From Cyanoderma ruficeps (lineage: Eukaryota > Chordata > Aves > Passeriformes > Timaliidae), in NCBI GenBank assembly GCA_008694505.1, contig VZDJ01007755.1, forward strand, positions 1,503,409 to 1,567,408: a stretch of DNA of 64,000 nucleotides, given 5' to 3'. Below the pieces are notes generated by a model. It was given only the letters and a program-made list of their open reading frames with translations. It made no database searches and was not told the DNA's origin. Made by a program: the position numbers and the translations under genes. Shown here piece after piece: positions 22,561 to 36,372 of this stretch (positions are counted from its first letter, which is position 1; the number at the start of each line of letters is the position of its first letter).

Positions 22561-22614
22561 CTGTGCGTGTGTGGGTGTTTTATGTGTGTGTCTGTGTGTG
22601 TATATATATATATG
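22561..22614. repeat. Degenerate TG/TA microsatellite
   Basis: Alternating GTGTGTGT blocks followed by TATATATATATA. Confidence 0.8.
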
Positions 22615-23697
22615 CAAGTGCTCAAGTGGTCAGCAGACTTGCCACTGGAAGATGAGTCACAGGTACAAGATGTTTCTGTTACCATCCTGCTGAAGTATCA
22701 GAGAACTGAATCTAGCTCCTTTCTAAGACTGGTACAATTATGCCAGCCTCTGTATATGTCATAATGGAATTATTAAATCAAACCAGTAAGGAATTAAACC
22801 AGAAAAAGTGATAAATAGAGACAGTTTTTTGAGTGGCTGAGAAAATGAATTCTACTTCTTTATGGATCTGTGTTTTTGATCATTGAATGCCTCAGTGTTT
22901 AATAAGTTAGGAATACTTCCTGCAGTTGGGGCATTAATTGTGGCTCTTTTAAATGTGGATTGTCCAGAGTCTAACTGGATTAAAGTTCACTTTAAGCTCT
23001 TTTCCATAATGAATGCACTAAATTGCAAAAATATCTGAAGAAGCATTTTTAGTTTTCATAGCACGGATACGAAAATTGTACTGATACTTGACAGCCGACA
23101 GCTCACCTCTTGCCATCTAGTAGAAACAAACTGTTGTGGGAAGATATTTTGAAGAGTAATGGCAAATTGCCATTTGAAAACTGCCACATAAGAGAACTAA
23201 TCATAGAAACAGATTTCTTTTGCAAAGTAAGGCAATAGTTTCATTAGTAGTTTCAATACCAGTGAATGACAACATAAATCAACTTGAATGTTTTACAGTA
23301 GAAATACCTAAAGTGTAATTTAGCAGTGATTCACAATAAATTGTCACTGTGTTGATTTTCAGTGTGGGAAAGATGATGATCTGTAGAATGCATGAGAATG
23401 AATGGTGAGAAATAACAAATCAAACTTATTTATAATAATAATATAACTTAAAAACATTATTGAATGGCACCATTCCTTCTGATGCCATACACTTGATACG
23501 TCTTTACTTTCTGCAAATAAGACATATTTTACACTTACTTTTGTTCAACATTAAGTACTTTTTAAGACCAAAACCACTTTTTTCTCGCAGCATTGAGTAA
23601 ACTCTTGTTCCCCCTTGGTCTCTGATATTAGCTAACAAAACAGCAGATAGTTTTTCCTCATCATCTGATTAATAGTGTCTATTTGCTTTCAGAGAGT

Positions 23698-23751
23698 CAT
23701 GGTTTAAGCCTATACAGTAAACCTGAAACATGGTTTAAGCCTATACAGTAA
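23698..23751. repeat. Two identical 23-bp direct repeats, 8 bp apart
   Basis: The copies at 23698-23720 and 23729-23751 are identical (core GGTTTAAGCCTATACAGTAA), separated by ACCTGAAA. Consistent with a recent local duplication. Confidence 0.9.
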
Positions 23752-26700
23752 ATTAAGGTTTAATATGATATCCTGAATATTTAGGTTGCTTACTTTCCTA
23801 ATATTTTTATCTAAAAATGCTAGGGATTTTTTTTTTCTCTGAATAGATTATGGTGGGATAATTTTGTGCTAACCTAATTCTGTCTCAGTATTTTGTCAGT
23901 ATCATCTCTATTGTCCTGCTCTATTCCTGGTCTGCCAAAATATTTCTTTAGGACCTAATCCCAACCACATATCACACTTGCAGGTTATCATAAAATAGTT
24001 TTCCTGCTTTCTAGCTGCATTTGTGTTCAGCCATAGGTCAAATTGCACCAATAAAATAGTGGAGATTTTCTATATTTTATTTTCTCACTAGCATTGAGTC
24101 AGTTCCTTTCTTAGGCTGCTTTGGATTTGGGATGAGATGCTGGGGTTCTTGACATTTTGTTTTTGAAATGTGCTCCACAAGAAAAAATAGAGGGAGAGGA
24201 GAAGATGGGAAAAGAGGAAATTGTCAGAACAGAACAATTTCCTAAACACACGGCAGGATTGAAGAGATGTTGCACTAGGAATTACAGTGGTGTATCTTGG
24301 TCCCTTGATTTTGCTTTTTGGAAAATGCTCCCACTTCTTTTTTTTCTTCTATGTGACTTAATCTCCTTTCTGCATAACCAAAATCTGAAGAGGCCCAGAT
24401 CCTGCTGCAGGATGGAACCATGTGGCAGCTAGAATGTGGATGTAGAACTGCAGTTTTGCAAATACTCTTGGGTACCATGAATAGATGTGTGGGCTGCTTG
24501 GTTACTGAATAATATACGACCCCCCCAAATCCTTTCCTTAAAATGCAATTACTCACATGAATGCCAAGAAGAAGAGATTTGGATAAGCAATAAGAGGGAT
24601 TTTTCTCTTTTTTTAAAGGAAAAATGAAGTTGGGAATGTGTTTGAGGTTGAATAGAAAGATGGAACAAATTTAGATTTATGTACAGTGCTGCATATTCAT
24701 AGAGAGAACCCTTAGATTAAAAGCTGAAAGGGTAGAAGTTATGCAGGACAGTGAATGGTGTATTAAGAGATGTATAGTACAGTGAGATTGTGAAAATAAA
24801 GTGTCTCTGTGTTCTTATCGGAGGGATGAACTTGGACTTCCATTTTTTGCTTCATTGCAGTGCTGTTCAGATGCTGACATTAAAAAAAAATCTTTCTAAT
24901 TTGAAGGTGAGGGAATTATATCCCCAATTTTCTGAACGGTAGAGTTGCTCTATTTATTATAGGTGGATTTGCAGCAAAACTTTGCCTGTAAAAAAAATCT
25001 GTTATTTTCATGACTCATCTTAAGGGAGTAAAATAATTTCCACTATAACTTAAATTTTCTCTTACAGTTTTAAGGTGGACAAGAGATTGGTTTATCCACT
25101 ACACCTGAATATTAGGCTAAGGTACCTAGGTTTGACAAGCCAAAAAAGGGTGCTAAATCCTTCTAAGCTTCTGCTTTCCATCCTGCAGGCAATAGTTTAC
25201 TCACCCTTGTAAAGTCATTTGAGACTTTATATCAATGACAGTGTGAGTAGGAATTACCAGTAATTCTGAACAGGGAAGAAAAAGCCTTAGAATCACTACT
25301 TTTTTTTTTTTTTTAAAGAATGGATTATGACTTTATTTGCATAGCCAAGTGATTTATATCTGTATCCCTTGTCTGTCAGAGATGCCTGTATAATTTTGTT
25401 AAGTAATGACACCTAAAGACAGTATGGATTATTGTTTTGGTATATATGCAATGTTCAATGTAAAGTGGTTTCATGAAGAGAACTGAAATGAGACACAGAT
25501 GATTCATTTACACATTTATTTACTATCCTGCTTATTCTATCAGACTGAAATGGAGAACAATGCATTTATTTTAAAGACATTTGACATAAATTAAACAGAT
25601 ATTTTGATGTTGAACAATTGTACAGACTACAACATGCATATTAATATGTAGATTGGTGCAGAAATACTTAGTTGATCAGCAAAATCTAGTATGACAAAAA
25701 TAATAGTAACATTTCCTTTTTTATGAAGTTAAAATGCAGCTGATATGGAAACATTGATACGAATACCACTAAATGTGAGATGTTATTAGTCTAATGAAAT
25801 CAAATGTTTAGTTGAAAAAATAAAGCTATAGTCGAAGTTTTATCTACAGAAAGAAACTAAATCAAAATGTTTCTAACAAATACAATAATAATGAAAAAAA
25901 GCATGTTTGATGCAATTACCATTGCAAAATGCCCTATTATTCCCCTGCCCCACCCCCAAATACAAACAATGCATGAAGCAAAAGCAGCATGTTCTCCCAC
26001 AAAATGTCTGGGGCATTTTGTAAAGGCAGATGAATGAGATTAGACAAGACTTATCACATATGCTTTTATCTCCTAGTGACAGTACTTTTAAAGAAAGATA
26101 CATTATTAATAGAGCAATGTATGATGAAATGTTGCTAAATCTGTAAAACTGAACAATAGTGAAGACATTGCTATTGCCCCAAGAGAACTTGAAAAAATAC
26201 TGTTGTGCTTTTTTTGTTTGCAGCATTCAGAGCATTCACAGAGGAATACAAAGTAAAGTTCATTAAACTCCATAAAACTAATAATAGTCATGCTACTGCA
26301 TCTATGAAACTAACACAGTAATAACATATAAACATGAATTAGTACATATTTAATTTGATATTTACAGTGATCTTAAAGCAATAGGCTATGTATTCAATGC
26401 TCAGCTTCTTTGTACACTAATCCCTCCATGTTTCAGCTTATCAGCATGGCTCCTTTGATTTTTGAAAGAGTTGTACAGGTAAAACTCTGCAGAACTCTCA
26501 TAATTTAGACATATAAATCCAGAACTCTGTATCCTAGCAGAAGTACCCATGATTGTCCCCAACAGTAAGTTCTTTTATTTTTATTTTAATGTATTTTGTA
26601 ATATGTTAGAAACTGTTCCTTTTACCTAACACTATAATATATTGCTCCATCCTTCAGTTTTATACAGGCAGAATTCCCACTGGTGTTCTGCTTAAGGACT

Positions 26701-29700
26701 TCAAGAACAGGCATAAATATTTTGTATTCTGAACCTTCACAGAGAGATGCTATCTGAGCAAAACTTAGAGCAAAGATACCACTACAAGACTTATGTCCTC
26801 CACGTTGAAATGGTTAAAAGAAGATAAGGAATAGGCTTTTTGTTCCTTGCATTACTGTACGAGGCATGTCCCAGACATCAGAGCTACAAAGCACAGAACC
26901 AAAACCCTATTAGTCCCTCAATTTAAACAAATTTCAGCTGGTGATCCAAATAGGAAGGTATCTAGACATGGCAAATCGGCACAAAATACTCAAGCTGGGC
27001 TTCTGATCCTCCAGCGATGCACAGCAATTTGCTTTTATTCGTACCAGTATAAAGTAAGGGTTACTGTTAAGTGAAATAAAGCTACTTGCAATCAGTTTAA
27101 TCATTCCACTGATTTTGGAGTAAGTCTGGTGCTGTCTGTACTGTCTTCATCAAATATAACACCACCTTTAGAGAAAACTGACTGTAGAATTAAGCAGAAT
27201 ATAGCATTTGGTCCAAACTACAAAACACAACTATCCAAAGCTTATCAAGAATTTATTGTTTAAATGATTTTATATGGGTTAACTTGGGGAACACACTGAG
27301 AACAATTTAATCTACATATGGCTTTTTTTATGCAATACCACTGATGAAAATGGCAAAATTTGCTTGAATAAGTGATTTAGCTGAGAGCTATATGGGCTGA
27401 AGACAATAGCCATGGTAGAGATCTATGGCTACATTAGCAAGTAGTACAATACAAGCAGATTTGTTGAGGAAAACAGTTTGTGCTGACAGTTTACACTATC
27501 GGGATACAATTTTTGGACTCACTTTCATCTGGTGTCAGGGGCTGAATGCTTTGTCCTGCCTTCAGTATAGCTGGTGCCCTCATGGAAGAAGTTTTCTGGT
27601 TCAGATTCACCTAAAAGTAGTCCAGTTTGCATGTTGCAGAATTGCTTGGTTGTGTGGACCAAAGCATGAGAATTGAGGTTGGCTGACAGATTCATGTAAA
27701 GAGAGCTCTCCTGATTTTCTCTAAGATGCCGGTGTACATTATTCCCACTGATGCTAAATATGTATTTAAATATTTGAGTTTAAAAATTACCCTAATGAAA
27801 TTAATTACACAGACTGCTCTTAGATTCATGGTTTATGTTAATCGCAGGACTACAGTTGGTGTCTAAGGTAACAACAGGTCACCATTCTGTTTAGTTGATA
27901 GATGTAATTAGGATAATGATATTTTTTGGATTAAGTGTTAGCTAATGGCATGTTTTTTAGTTACTTCTAAGTAAAAAGAGCAGTAATATTTGTGTGCTAC
28001 TTCCTTGTTCCACAGTGGTATTCATCAGGATCTGCATTAGGTGTCATAAAAGAAAACTAAATATCAATCAATAATAATACAGTATTATAAAGTGTCACTG
28101 CTGGAAATCTCCGTTTTACTAAAGGGTAATACTTCCTAAATATCATAATTCAGCATTTAAAAAAAATACTTTTAAACCTGGAACAAAATAAATACAAAGC
28201 CAAGTACGTTACCCCACCTGCAGATGTCCCATGGTGTATGATCATTGAACAAGAAACCATCACACAATGCGAGCAATTTTTTTTTTTTCATTTTTGCCTG
28301 CTTTTTACCTAACCTTCCTTTGTTAAGGAAACTGACAGAGGGTTTGGCACCCAAAACACCTGATCTGTTTTACAAAGCATTTCAGCTGGAATTGAAGCTG
28401 AGTACCACTAATAAAACCAGATTGGACAAAAGACAATTATTCACCCTTAGACCGACAGCTCTCTTAATAGCATTTACCAGTCAACTGCTTTTAAAAATGT
28501 TCTTGCAAGAACACTGAAAGCTCTTGTATGCAGGTTGGGCACACTGTGGGAACACTGGAGAATTCAGGGCACTTTACTAGAAAACAGGGAGAAGTGATAT
28601 TCACTTCTTGTTGCTTGGCTCAATTGCAGCACCTGGCCATTTGCACCACACCTCCAAAACACTTTCCTGACAAACAAGATGCTCCTATCATCTTGTTGAG
28701 TGGGCTGCTTTCTGTCTGCTCCCAATAAGAAGAGATGGTTGATATTGGGAGGGAAATGTGAAGAGATCCAAAGATCAATAGAGACACCAACACGTGATAT
28801 CTTATTTTTCAGGAAAGTCTTCTTTCAGGTCAGATATTTGTGTGGCAAGCAAGTGAGTAATAGCATCACTGAACCTCTTGGTTTTAGATTAAAAATTACA
28901 ATAGAGGTGGAGTGGAATTAAATCTTTTGATACTGGTATTTTTACCTCATTTAGTGTGAACAAGGATGCTTTTACAATGTTTTATCACATCTCTTTTTGT
29001 ATAGTACACTAAAACATGCCTTATTTACTTACAGTTTTCTGCCCTTCTTTCCCCCTTTGTTGTACTTGCATATCTTGGTTGATCTGTGCTGGCTACTTAG
29101 AAAAAAACAAAGGCATATTTGTTGCATTATTTTGCTTCTAATATATGTTTGCATGGTCAAAATATATATTTTCTATCCAAGTGATTCAAAAATTATTCAA
29201 ATCAAAAAGCCAATCAGTTGAACCCTGGACATTTTTGCCAGTCTGACTGTATCTGCAATAGAGCTTCAAGAAGACGACTGTCTTTTTTAACTGGACTGCA
29301 GTTTAGAGATGAGGTTGAAGCAGTTAATTAAATAACTTGAAGGTAAACCTTGAAGGAAACAGAAGCTCAGTCAACATGTAGGGGAAGAGGTCTACTTTTA
29401 AAAGAACTCAGTGTTTTTCAAGGAATACAAATAGATTGCCCAGTATTACCTGTGAGGAAATAATTTGTTGAGCCAATTGTTATTTTGATTTATGAATGTT
29501 ATAGGCAAAAATACAGCTCTCTGTACACATTTTGGGTTACATAATAGTGTGCTAAAAGGCTCTTCATGTCTGTTGCTCTAGTATTAGATCAGATATCACC
29601 TCTAACATCACGAATGTTTGAATTTTGAGACCAATTGTGAAGTGAGGACACAGTGCATTAGACTGCTGCATTAGCACAGAGGCTTCTATATTCTATACAA

Positions 29701-32700
29701 TGTAGCATTAAAAGGCCTTTTGTGTTTTCATTTAAAAAAGAGTATTTTATATAAATTCGGTAGTGCAAAAACTTCCTACACCACGTTACATTCTTTACAT
29801 TACATACTTCCCCTGTAAACAGCTTTCCTGTAGGAACTTCCTTTGCAGTTTGTGCGATATATTATTCCCCCCCACCCCCTTACCCAGATTTGGATTAATG
29901 TGACTATTACTCAAAAACTTTTCTAATTACTCTGTGAACATTTTTTAAATATGTGCATTTGGTTTTGTCATTGAAAAGGAATTAAAATTTCGATTAAAGA
30001 TTCTGTAGTTAGTAAAAAATATAAAAAATAGATCAATTGCAAAGCTATCTCCCTGAACATTCTTCATTTTCCAGTGATGCAAGGAATCAGACCCCTTTCA
30101 GGTGCACAAAGGAGTCACTTCTTCCTAAGACACCTTACGTTTTGAAATTGCACAGCTGGCATTAGAGATTGACTCCAGAACTCAGACACATTTCACTCCT
30201 TACTGTGGTGATTGGGTAATAAGTCCAAAATGGCTTCAAAGTTTTAGGAAACCACAAAATTGTGTAATTTTGTATAATTTGCTGCATGTCAACTCATGGT
30301 GAATGAAGTGATCCCAGCCTGCACTTCTTACCCCTGCTGTACTGGATAGAAAGCTAGATCCAGTCCTGCAACTGCTCAAGTAGATATTTTAATCAGGAAT
30401 TATACAAGTTATGTATTCAGAGGTGGATCCTTTGTATGCAGTCAAGACTGGAAAAACCACACGTCTAAACCTGTGCTTCTGGAAATAGTTTTCAGCATAT
30501 TCAAAAGTAGATAACAAAATTATACCAAAAGCACTTCTAAAGCTTAATTATCTTGCTTCCAGTATTTAAAAAAAATAAAGCATCTGTTAATAAAGTGAAT
30601 TGCATTTCTTTTGCTTTCAAAATAAATGTGCTTCTCTGAAAACATTTAAAGTACAGCAGCAAATAAGGGCCTCCTCTTTCATCTGATTTATATAGTTAAA
30701 GGTCCTGTTGATTTTCATCAAGAGGGAGAGACTTCTCATTAGTTCTTTTCATTTCTATTTCCCTTTTTTCCACCAGACTCCCATTGGTTTCAGGGGGAAT
30801 TCATCTGCACAAGGATTGAGGCCTTGACTTCACTCCTTTTAAATTTTTAGTGACTTTAATAGGCCAGAATCAGGTTTGCATGAAGTCTAGCTCAGGAGAG
30901 CTTAAATCTCTGTCCCTGCAATATGTTCCCTATGGCTGGACTCCTCCCTTTCCATAAAGTGGCATAGGTCTAAGGGGCTTTTCCAAAGCCTGAGGGTCAC
31001 CTGGGAGAAAAAGCACACAGAAGGAACATGACACAGACCTCAGTCTTGCCAGAACATCATCATTGTCTTGAATGGGAATTTTCAGTGGATCCAGAGCATG
31101 GGACCAGGTCCCATTTGGTCTTAATTTGGACTTCAATAGTTCACTAGGATGTAAAGGCAGATCGAACAGGCCCATGTGATTTCATAAAACTGCACATAGA
31201 AAATACAAACCAACACTTCAGGCATATAAAAATTGACTGGCATTTAGTTTTTGTCACCAAAAATATCTAGAAACTAAAAAATAAATGTAGAAGATAAATG
31301 ACTATAAAATATTAAAGAGCTAAATTTGGGGAGAGTGAGACACAACATGATTGAAAAGTGTCACGCAGAATACAATATAAATACATAAAACTGAATGCAG
31401 CAACAAATTGAAAAGAACTGCAGTTAAAGACAAAAACCCCACATTTTTATTTTGAGAATTAATGACCAGACATTGTTTGAAAAAAAGACATTATATTCTC
31501 AGTTATTCAAATGACTAACGGGACACCTTAGTCTTGTTACAGAAATAAGAAAACTGATGGAAATATAGAAAACTTTTTTAAAAAACCCACCTAAATGATT
31601 ATGCTGTGCTCATTGTTTGGCCCAGCCCCCAGGATCAATATTTTGGGGCTCTTCAAACTTCTCTCTTTTCTATGTGCCAGGTTTAAATGAGGTCTGTGGC
31701 ATTGGCCCAGCCATTTCAAGCAAAGGGCGATATTATAACAAAAATGCTTGTTCCTTTACACTAAATGCATTAGATGCCTGGTTGTTACATATTCAAGTGA
31801 CAGAAAAAGACCCAAGTAAAAATCAACCTAGCTCCACTATGGCAAGTAGAAGCCTGCTGTTCCAAATCATGCATTGAATGGTCTAAAGTACTTTTAAGTC
31901 TTCCTTACTTAAAAAAAAAAAAAAAAGGAACAAGGAACATTTTTTAGGACCTATCTGTGTAACTGCATACATTAGATTATGATTAGAATTCATGAGTTGA
32001 ATAAACTTTATATGATTTAGGGAATTAAAGCAATCTACAAGCTTTTAAAATATTTTATAGCATAGGAAGCTATGGATTCTGGACAAGAAAAAAGTAGATT
32101 TTTCAAGACTGGTTAGATGGGTACTTTTTAATGAAGGCTTTGGTTCAGCATCTTTCTTTTACAAAGCTGGAGAAAACAGAGAAATAAAAGATGCTTTGGC
32201 ATTTTTAAGTGGATTGACATTTTCTTTTGTTTAAGCATAGTGGAAATCCTGTCCTCCCTTTCAGAACAGCTATGGAAAGATGGGTTGAGGCAAAGTTGGT
32301 GAGTCAAGTGACATCTTCTGTCAGTTCAAATGATTGAACTGAAAAACACAAACAAGCTTAGGGATATGGAAGACCTCAGGCAAATAACATGTACTTGAAG
32401 CCTTTTTTTCTCCAGCTATATGATTTATGATAATGAAAGGTACCACTTTCCCCTACAAACCTTGTCTCTCATGTCCTTACACCATAACAGCTTCAACAAC
32501 ATTTTGCATTACTAAAGTATAAGCACTGCATGGAGAACAAAAGATAAGAGTTTAAAGATCATGTAGAAGCAAATTGTGTTAAATTGAAGGAAAAATAAGA
32601 AGTGTGGGAAATATATTTTTTAATACCAAGGTATATTCTAAGAAGTTGAAAACTTTTGGATATATCTGAATAGCCATTTGGCACTATTTATTGCCACAGA

Positions 32701-33320
32701 AATAACTATAATTTTTAAATTTTAAAATGGAACTTTTTTCTTTAGTTATGAAATGTTGGCAATTTTCTATAAAAATATCAAATGCTTTAAGTTCTGGTCA
32801 TTAAATCTTTGCTTTTCCTCACAGAATCATTAATTGAACAGACAAATGCAATAAACCAAGTTCTGCAAGTAAAAAAACTGATAATGATTTATAGCACAGA
32901 TAAACTAAAATACTGTAGTCCTTAATTAACGATATACTCATGAGCTTTTTAACAGAAAGCAAGATACGTGAGATGCTTTAAGTAGAAGTTGCAATTTTGC
33001 AACATAAGTCTGTACAAAACCTCCAGGCAGCACGCTGTGAAGGAAGTACCTGTGTCCCAGGAAACGCTTTTTCCATAAATCCTTGTTAACAGTAGCTTTC
33101 CCCCCAACCCCAAACTATTTACAAGTATATGCATTTTGCAAGCTCAAAGCACCTTGTTTCACATCCTTGTGAATGCATGCATTGACATTTTATCCTTTCA
33201 TGTGCAAATTCTAAAATTCATTGTAACCAAGGAAAAAGAAAAGTTAAAAGAGTTCAAAACCTGTCTACAATCATAAGTGAAAGGATCACAAATGTCAGAT
33301 GTTGCAGACCACTGGCTCCT

Positions 33321-33338
33321 AATAAAGCTCTCTTTATT
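33321..33338. terminator. KCNB2: Inverted-repeat poly(A) signal, candidate for KCNB2
   Basis: AATAAAGCTCTCTTTATT is a 7-bp inverted repeat (arms AATAAAG/CTTTATT, loop CTCT), so a canonical AATAAA is readable on both strands. On the minus strand it lies about 220 nt downstream of the KCNB2 stop codon, a plausible proximal polyadenylation signal. Use is not shown. Confidence 0.45.
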
Positions 33339-33554
33339 GTATTCACCTTTCTTGAGTAATTTTTCCCTGTTTTTTTTCAGTTTGTTACAAAAGCAGTCTT
33401 TTTTTTTTAATTAAACAGTATTTAAACTAAACAACTCTTCATGCCATGCAAAAATAGCATTTTATGCACTTTTGTTGAGGCTTTCCATGTTTTAGTTCAT
33501 AGGCATTACTAACTGTTTTTTAAGAAAAGATATTTTTATTGCTTCTGTTACTAG

Positions 33555-35717
33555 TCACATGCTAGTTTCGCGTGTTGGACAATAACCAGTTTCTCCTGGA
33601 CTTGAATGAATTTCTGGAGCAAATAAATGGTTTTCCATTTTGTGACCTTCTTGGTTACTGTCTGGCTTTACCTCACCCACAGCATGGTAAATGTCTTGAG
33701 TACAGTTGTGGCTCATGCTTTTGGGTGAAGAGGTGATCTGTGGCTCCCCTGTTAAATTGTTGCCATCACTGTGTTTATCCCCACAGCAATTTGTCTTGAT
33801 ATCCTGTTTCTTCTCGTGTTTCATACCATGTAACTCCATAAACTCTTCTTCTTCTCCAGTGTCTATTTCAGTGAAGCTCCTCCTCTCTTTTGAAGGGAAA
33901 GTGAAAATTTTTTGTTTGGGAAAGAGAGGGGATGATTTTTTAACAGGTCCCTGACAAAGTGCCGCTGCGTCAGCACCAAGTACAGGCCGTTCACCCTGGG
34001 GGGAATTTTCTTCTAGAAGAATGGTGCTGATGTGCTGAGGGGTGGCCTGTGTGAAGTCTCCTCCTGCTATCACTGGCAGTGGCCTTGCAGTGCTTGGTGG
34101 AGTTTGTGGAGCGCCACCTCTATTGTCCTTAAAATTAACTTTAAGGGATCTAGATTTTAATGGGTTGCTACCTTTCAGGGAGCTTTTGGGGCTTTCCATG
34201 GCCGTGTCAAAATGAAAATGACCGTGTGAAACAGTTTGGGACCCACTGCCATCACTGATAACAGCTCTGTTGATTGGATTATAGTCAAAGGTGATATCAG
34301 TTGGAGAAAATCCTCTGTCTTTTGCAAATGGTATAAACTGAGAACTTCTTGCCCTTTGGTTTTCATCCAGGTTAATAGCATCAGTTGGAAATCTCATTTG
34401 TAAGTGAGAGCCAGGAAACAGGGAGAGGGGAGACCTCTCTGTTTCCGTGAAGTCAGTTGCACAACTGGCAAAACTGTCGATACTGGATGTGCTTCTCATG
34501 TCCATTACGACGTCCGCAGGCCCAGCTGGCAACGGATCTCTCTGACCTATAACTTCTTCCATTTCTATTTCTTCTTCATAACTGGGTGGCTTTGCTGACT
34601 GGTCTTGGTAACCAGCATTAAGATTAGGCTGAGACTGAGTTTTAGTAATTTCATTGTACAGCATCTCCAGTTTTTGGGCACTGAGGTGCTGTGGGCTGGA
34701 GGATGCGGCAGCGTTATTTAATTGCTCGTGGGAGTCTTGTTGACTAACTTCTTGGTACTTGTTTTCATAAGATTTGTTTGAGCTTGTTTCAGACATTGTC
34801 CTTCTGGCCCATTTCCACCGGCTTGGGGATAGGCGGCTGTCATCAGGTGTCTCCTTCGGACTGAGTGGTTCTCCAAGCTTTCCTGAATCTACTGCTACAT
34901 CTATCATTTCCATACTGCGAGCAAAGGCATCTTTCAGATTCATGGAGACGATACTGCCATTTCTTTTAGCTCGCTCAAGTGCTTCTCGCCTCTTAATTGC
35001 CTTCTCCTGTCTTTTCTGCTCCTTATAAAACTCTGAGAAATTGTTCACAATAATTGGTATGGGCAGGGCTATGACCAGCACTCCAGCAATACAGCAAAGT
35101 CCTCCCACTATTTTACCTAATAAGGTCTTAGGATAAATGTCACCATATCCTACAGTAGTCATAGTGATTGTTGCCCACCAGAATGATGCAGGAATACTTG
35201 TAAATTTTGTGGCATCTTCATCCTTTTCAGCAAAGAATACAAGACTTGAAAATATCATTATTCCCATGGCTAAAAATAATATCAACAGGCCCAATTCATT
35301 GTAACTCCGCCTGAGTGTAAAACCTAAAGACTGAAGGCCTGTTGAATGTCTGGCGAGCTTAAGAATCCTTAGGATCCTCATAATTCGGAATATCTGAACC
35401 ACACGTCTGACGTTTTGGAACTGCAGGACACTTTTATTGGATTCTGTGAGGAAAATGGTGACGTAGTAGGGCAAGATAGCCAGTAAGTCAATGACATTTA
35501 ATGGGCCTTTGAAGAACTTCCACTTATTTGGTGAGGACAGAAAACGCAAAAGATACTCCATGGTAAACCAAGCAATACACACAGCTTCAACGTGTGCCAG
35601 CTGAGGGTTGTCATTTGGCTGCCCAAATTCATCTATTTCTTGAAGTTCTGGCAGTGTGTTAAGAGACAAAGCAATAGTGGACAGCACGATGAATAGAATG
35701 GACACGATGGCCAAAAT
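33555..35717 (-). CDS. KCNB2: Voltage-gated K+ channel Kv2.2, terminal coding exon (S1 to C-terminus)
   Basis: 720 codons plus stop (33555-33557). The acceptor is TTTTACAG on the minus strand (AG = plus 35718-35719), and the exon begins [14 protein letters not shown]. In fragment numbering: S1 1-22, S2 about 42-61, S3 75-91, S4 102-124 with the regular Arg/Lys array ([14 protein letters not shown]), S5 141-164, pore helix and selectivity filter TVGYGD 188-193, S6 201-227 with the PIP hinge, then a long cytoplasmic tail. The tail has the restriction/clustering segment [17 protein letters not shown] (from 340) and the FFAT-like [13 protein letters not shown] (411-423), which in Kv2 channels binds ER VAP proteins at ER-plasma membrane junctions. 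It ends YCPTRETSM, as in Kv2.2, which separates it from KCNB1. Human KCNB2 is about 911 residues with about 191 in the preceding coding exon, so the length fits exactly. The T1-domain exon lies beyond 64000. No frameshift. Confidence 0.97.
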   Translation of the reverse strand: MLAIVSILFIVLSTIALSLNTLPELQEIDEFGQPNDNPQLAHVEAVCIAWFTMEYLLRFLSSPNKWKFFKGPLNVIDLLAILPYYVTIFLTESNKSVLQFQNVRRVVQIFRIMRILRILKLARHSTGLQSLGFTLRRSYNELGLLILFLAMGIMIFSSLVFFAEKDEDATKFTSIPASFWWATITMTTVGYGDIYPKTLLGKIVGGLCCIAGVLVIALPIPIIVNNFSEFYKEQKRQEKAIKRREALERAKRNGSIVSMNLKDAFARSMEMIDVAVDSGKLGEPLSPKETPDDSRLSPSRWKWARRTMSETSSNKSYENKYQEVSQQDSHEQLNNAAASSSPQHLSAQKLEMLYNEITKTQSQPNLNAGYQDQSAKPPSYEEEIEMEEVIGQRDPLPAGPADVVMDMRSTSSIDSFASCATDFTETERSPLSLFPGSHLQMRFPTDAINLDENQRARSSQFIPFAKDRGFSPTDITFDYNPINRAVISDGSGSQTVSHGHFHFDTAMESPKSSLKGSNPLKSRSLKVNFKDNRGGAPQTPPSTARPLPVIAGGDFTQATPQHISTILLEENSPQGERPVLGADAAALCQGPVKKSSPLFPKQKIFTFPSKERRSFTEIDTGEEEEFMELHGMKHEKKQDIKTNCCGDKHSDGNNLTGEPQITSSPKSMSHNCTQDIYHAVGEVKPDSNQEGHKMENHLFAPEIHSSPGETGYCPTRETSM

Positions 35718-36329
35718 CTGTAAAACAAAATAAAAAATGTTTTGGTTAGACTGATACAAGTGTACTTTTCAGGGTTTTATTAAATCCTTTAAAATGTGCA
35801 TGTGCCAAATAAACACAAAATGGTGGAAGCTGTTATCGCTGCTGCATTTATTATTTTGTTTTATTGTTTTAAATTTTGTACAGAGAAAGCATTAGACTCA
35901 TCTTAGGCAGGGTCAAAACCTGATTGCTTTACTGCCTGCAGTAGGCCAATTCATTGCAGAAAGCAAGCCATGTCTGGTCTTACCATTTTTAAATTACAAT
36001 AGGAGGTGATGTTTATTAGTGCAAGTCACCAAGTGAAAGATGTATATAGTTCCTGTTAATGTGCAGAACATTATGAATTTTTTGCATTAATTGCAATTAT
36101 GTAGAGCTTTACATAGCGTGGACATTTGATTGGGGAATACCATGTGTAAGATGGTAATTCAGTACTACATAGTGCACACTTTCTTAGACAGGCATAAATT
36201 TATAGGCTGAAAAGTCAAGAAGAAAAAGTTGCTAATAGCACAGAACAGGTATACAGGTATCACCTTTCATGTTCTAAAATATTGAAAGTATTGAAACATA
36301 TTTATTTGAATGTTTTTCTACCAGTGCTG

Positions 36330-36372
36330 CCTCTCTTCTTCTTCTTCCTCTTCTTCTTTTTTTTTTTTTAAC
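36330..36372. repeat. CTT/T-rich low-complexity tract
   Basis: Runs of CTTCTTCTTCTTCC followed by about 15 T. Confidence 0.75.

Larger units (their letters stand above)
20873..33320. other. Intergenic, AT-rich, no gene seen; may include KCNB2 3'UTR at its right end
   Basis: About 12.4 kb without coding homology I recognise. Contains a TG/TA-rich microsatellite (22561-22614), a short tandem duplication (23698-23751), several poly-A/T tracts and no clear CR1. Some could be conserved noncoding DNA or an extended KCNB2 3'UTR, which sequence inspection cannot decide. Confidence 0.55.
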
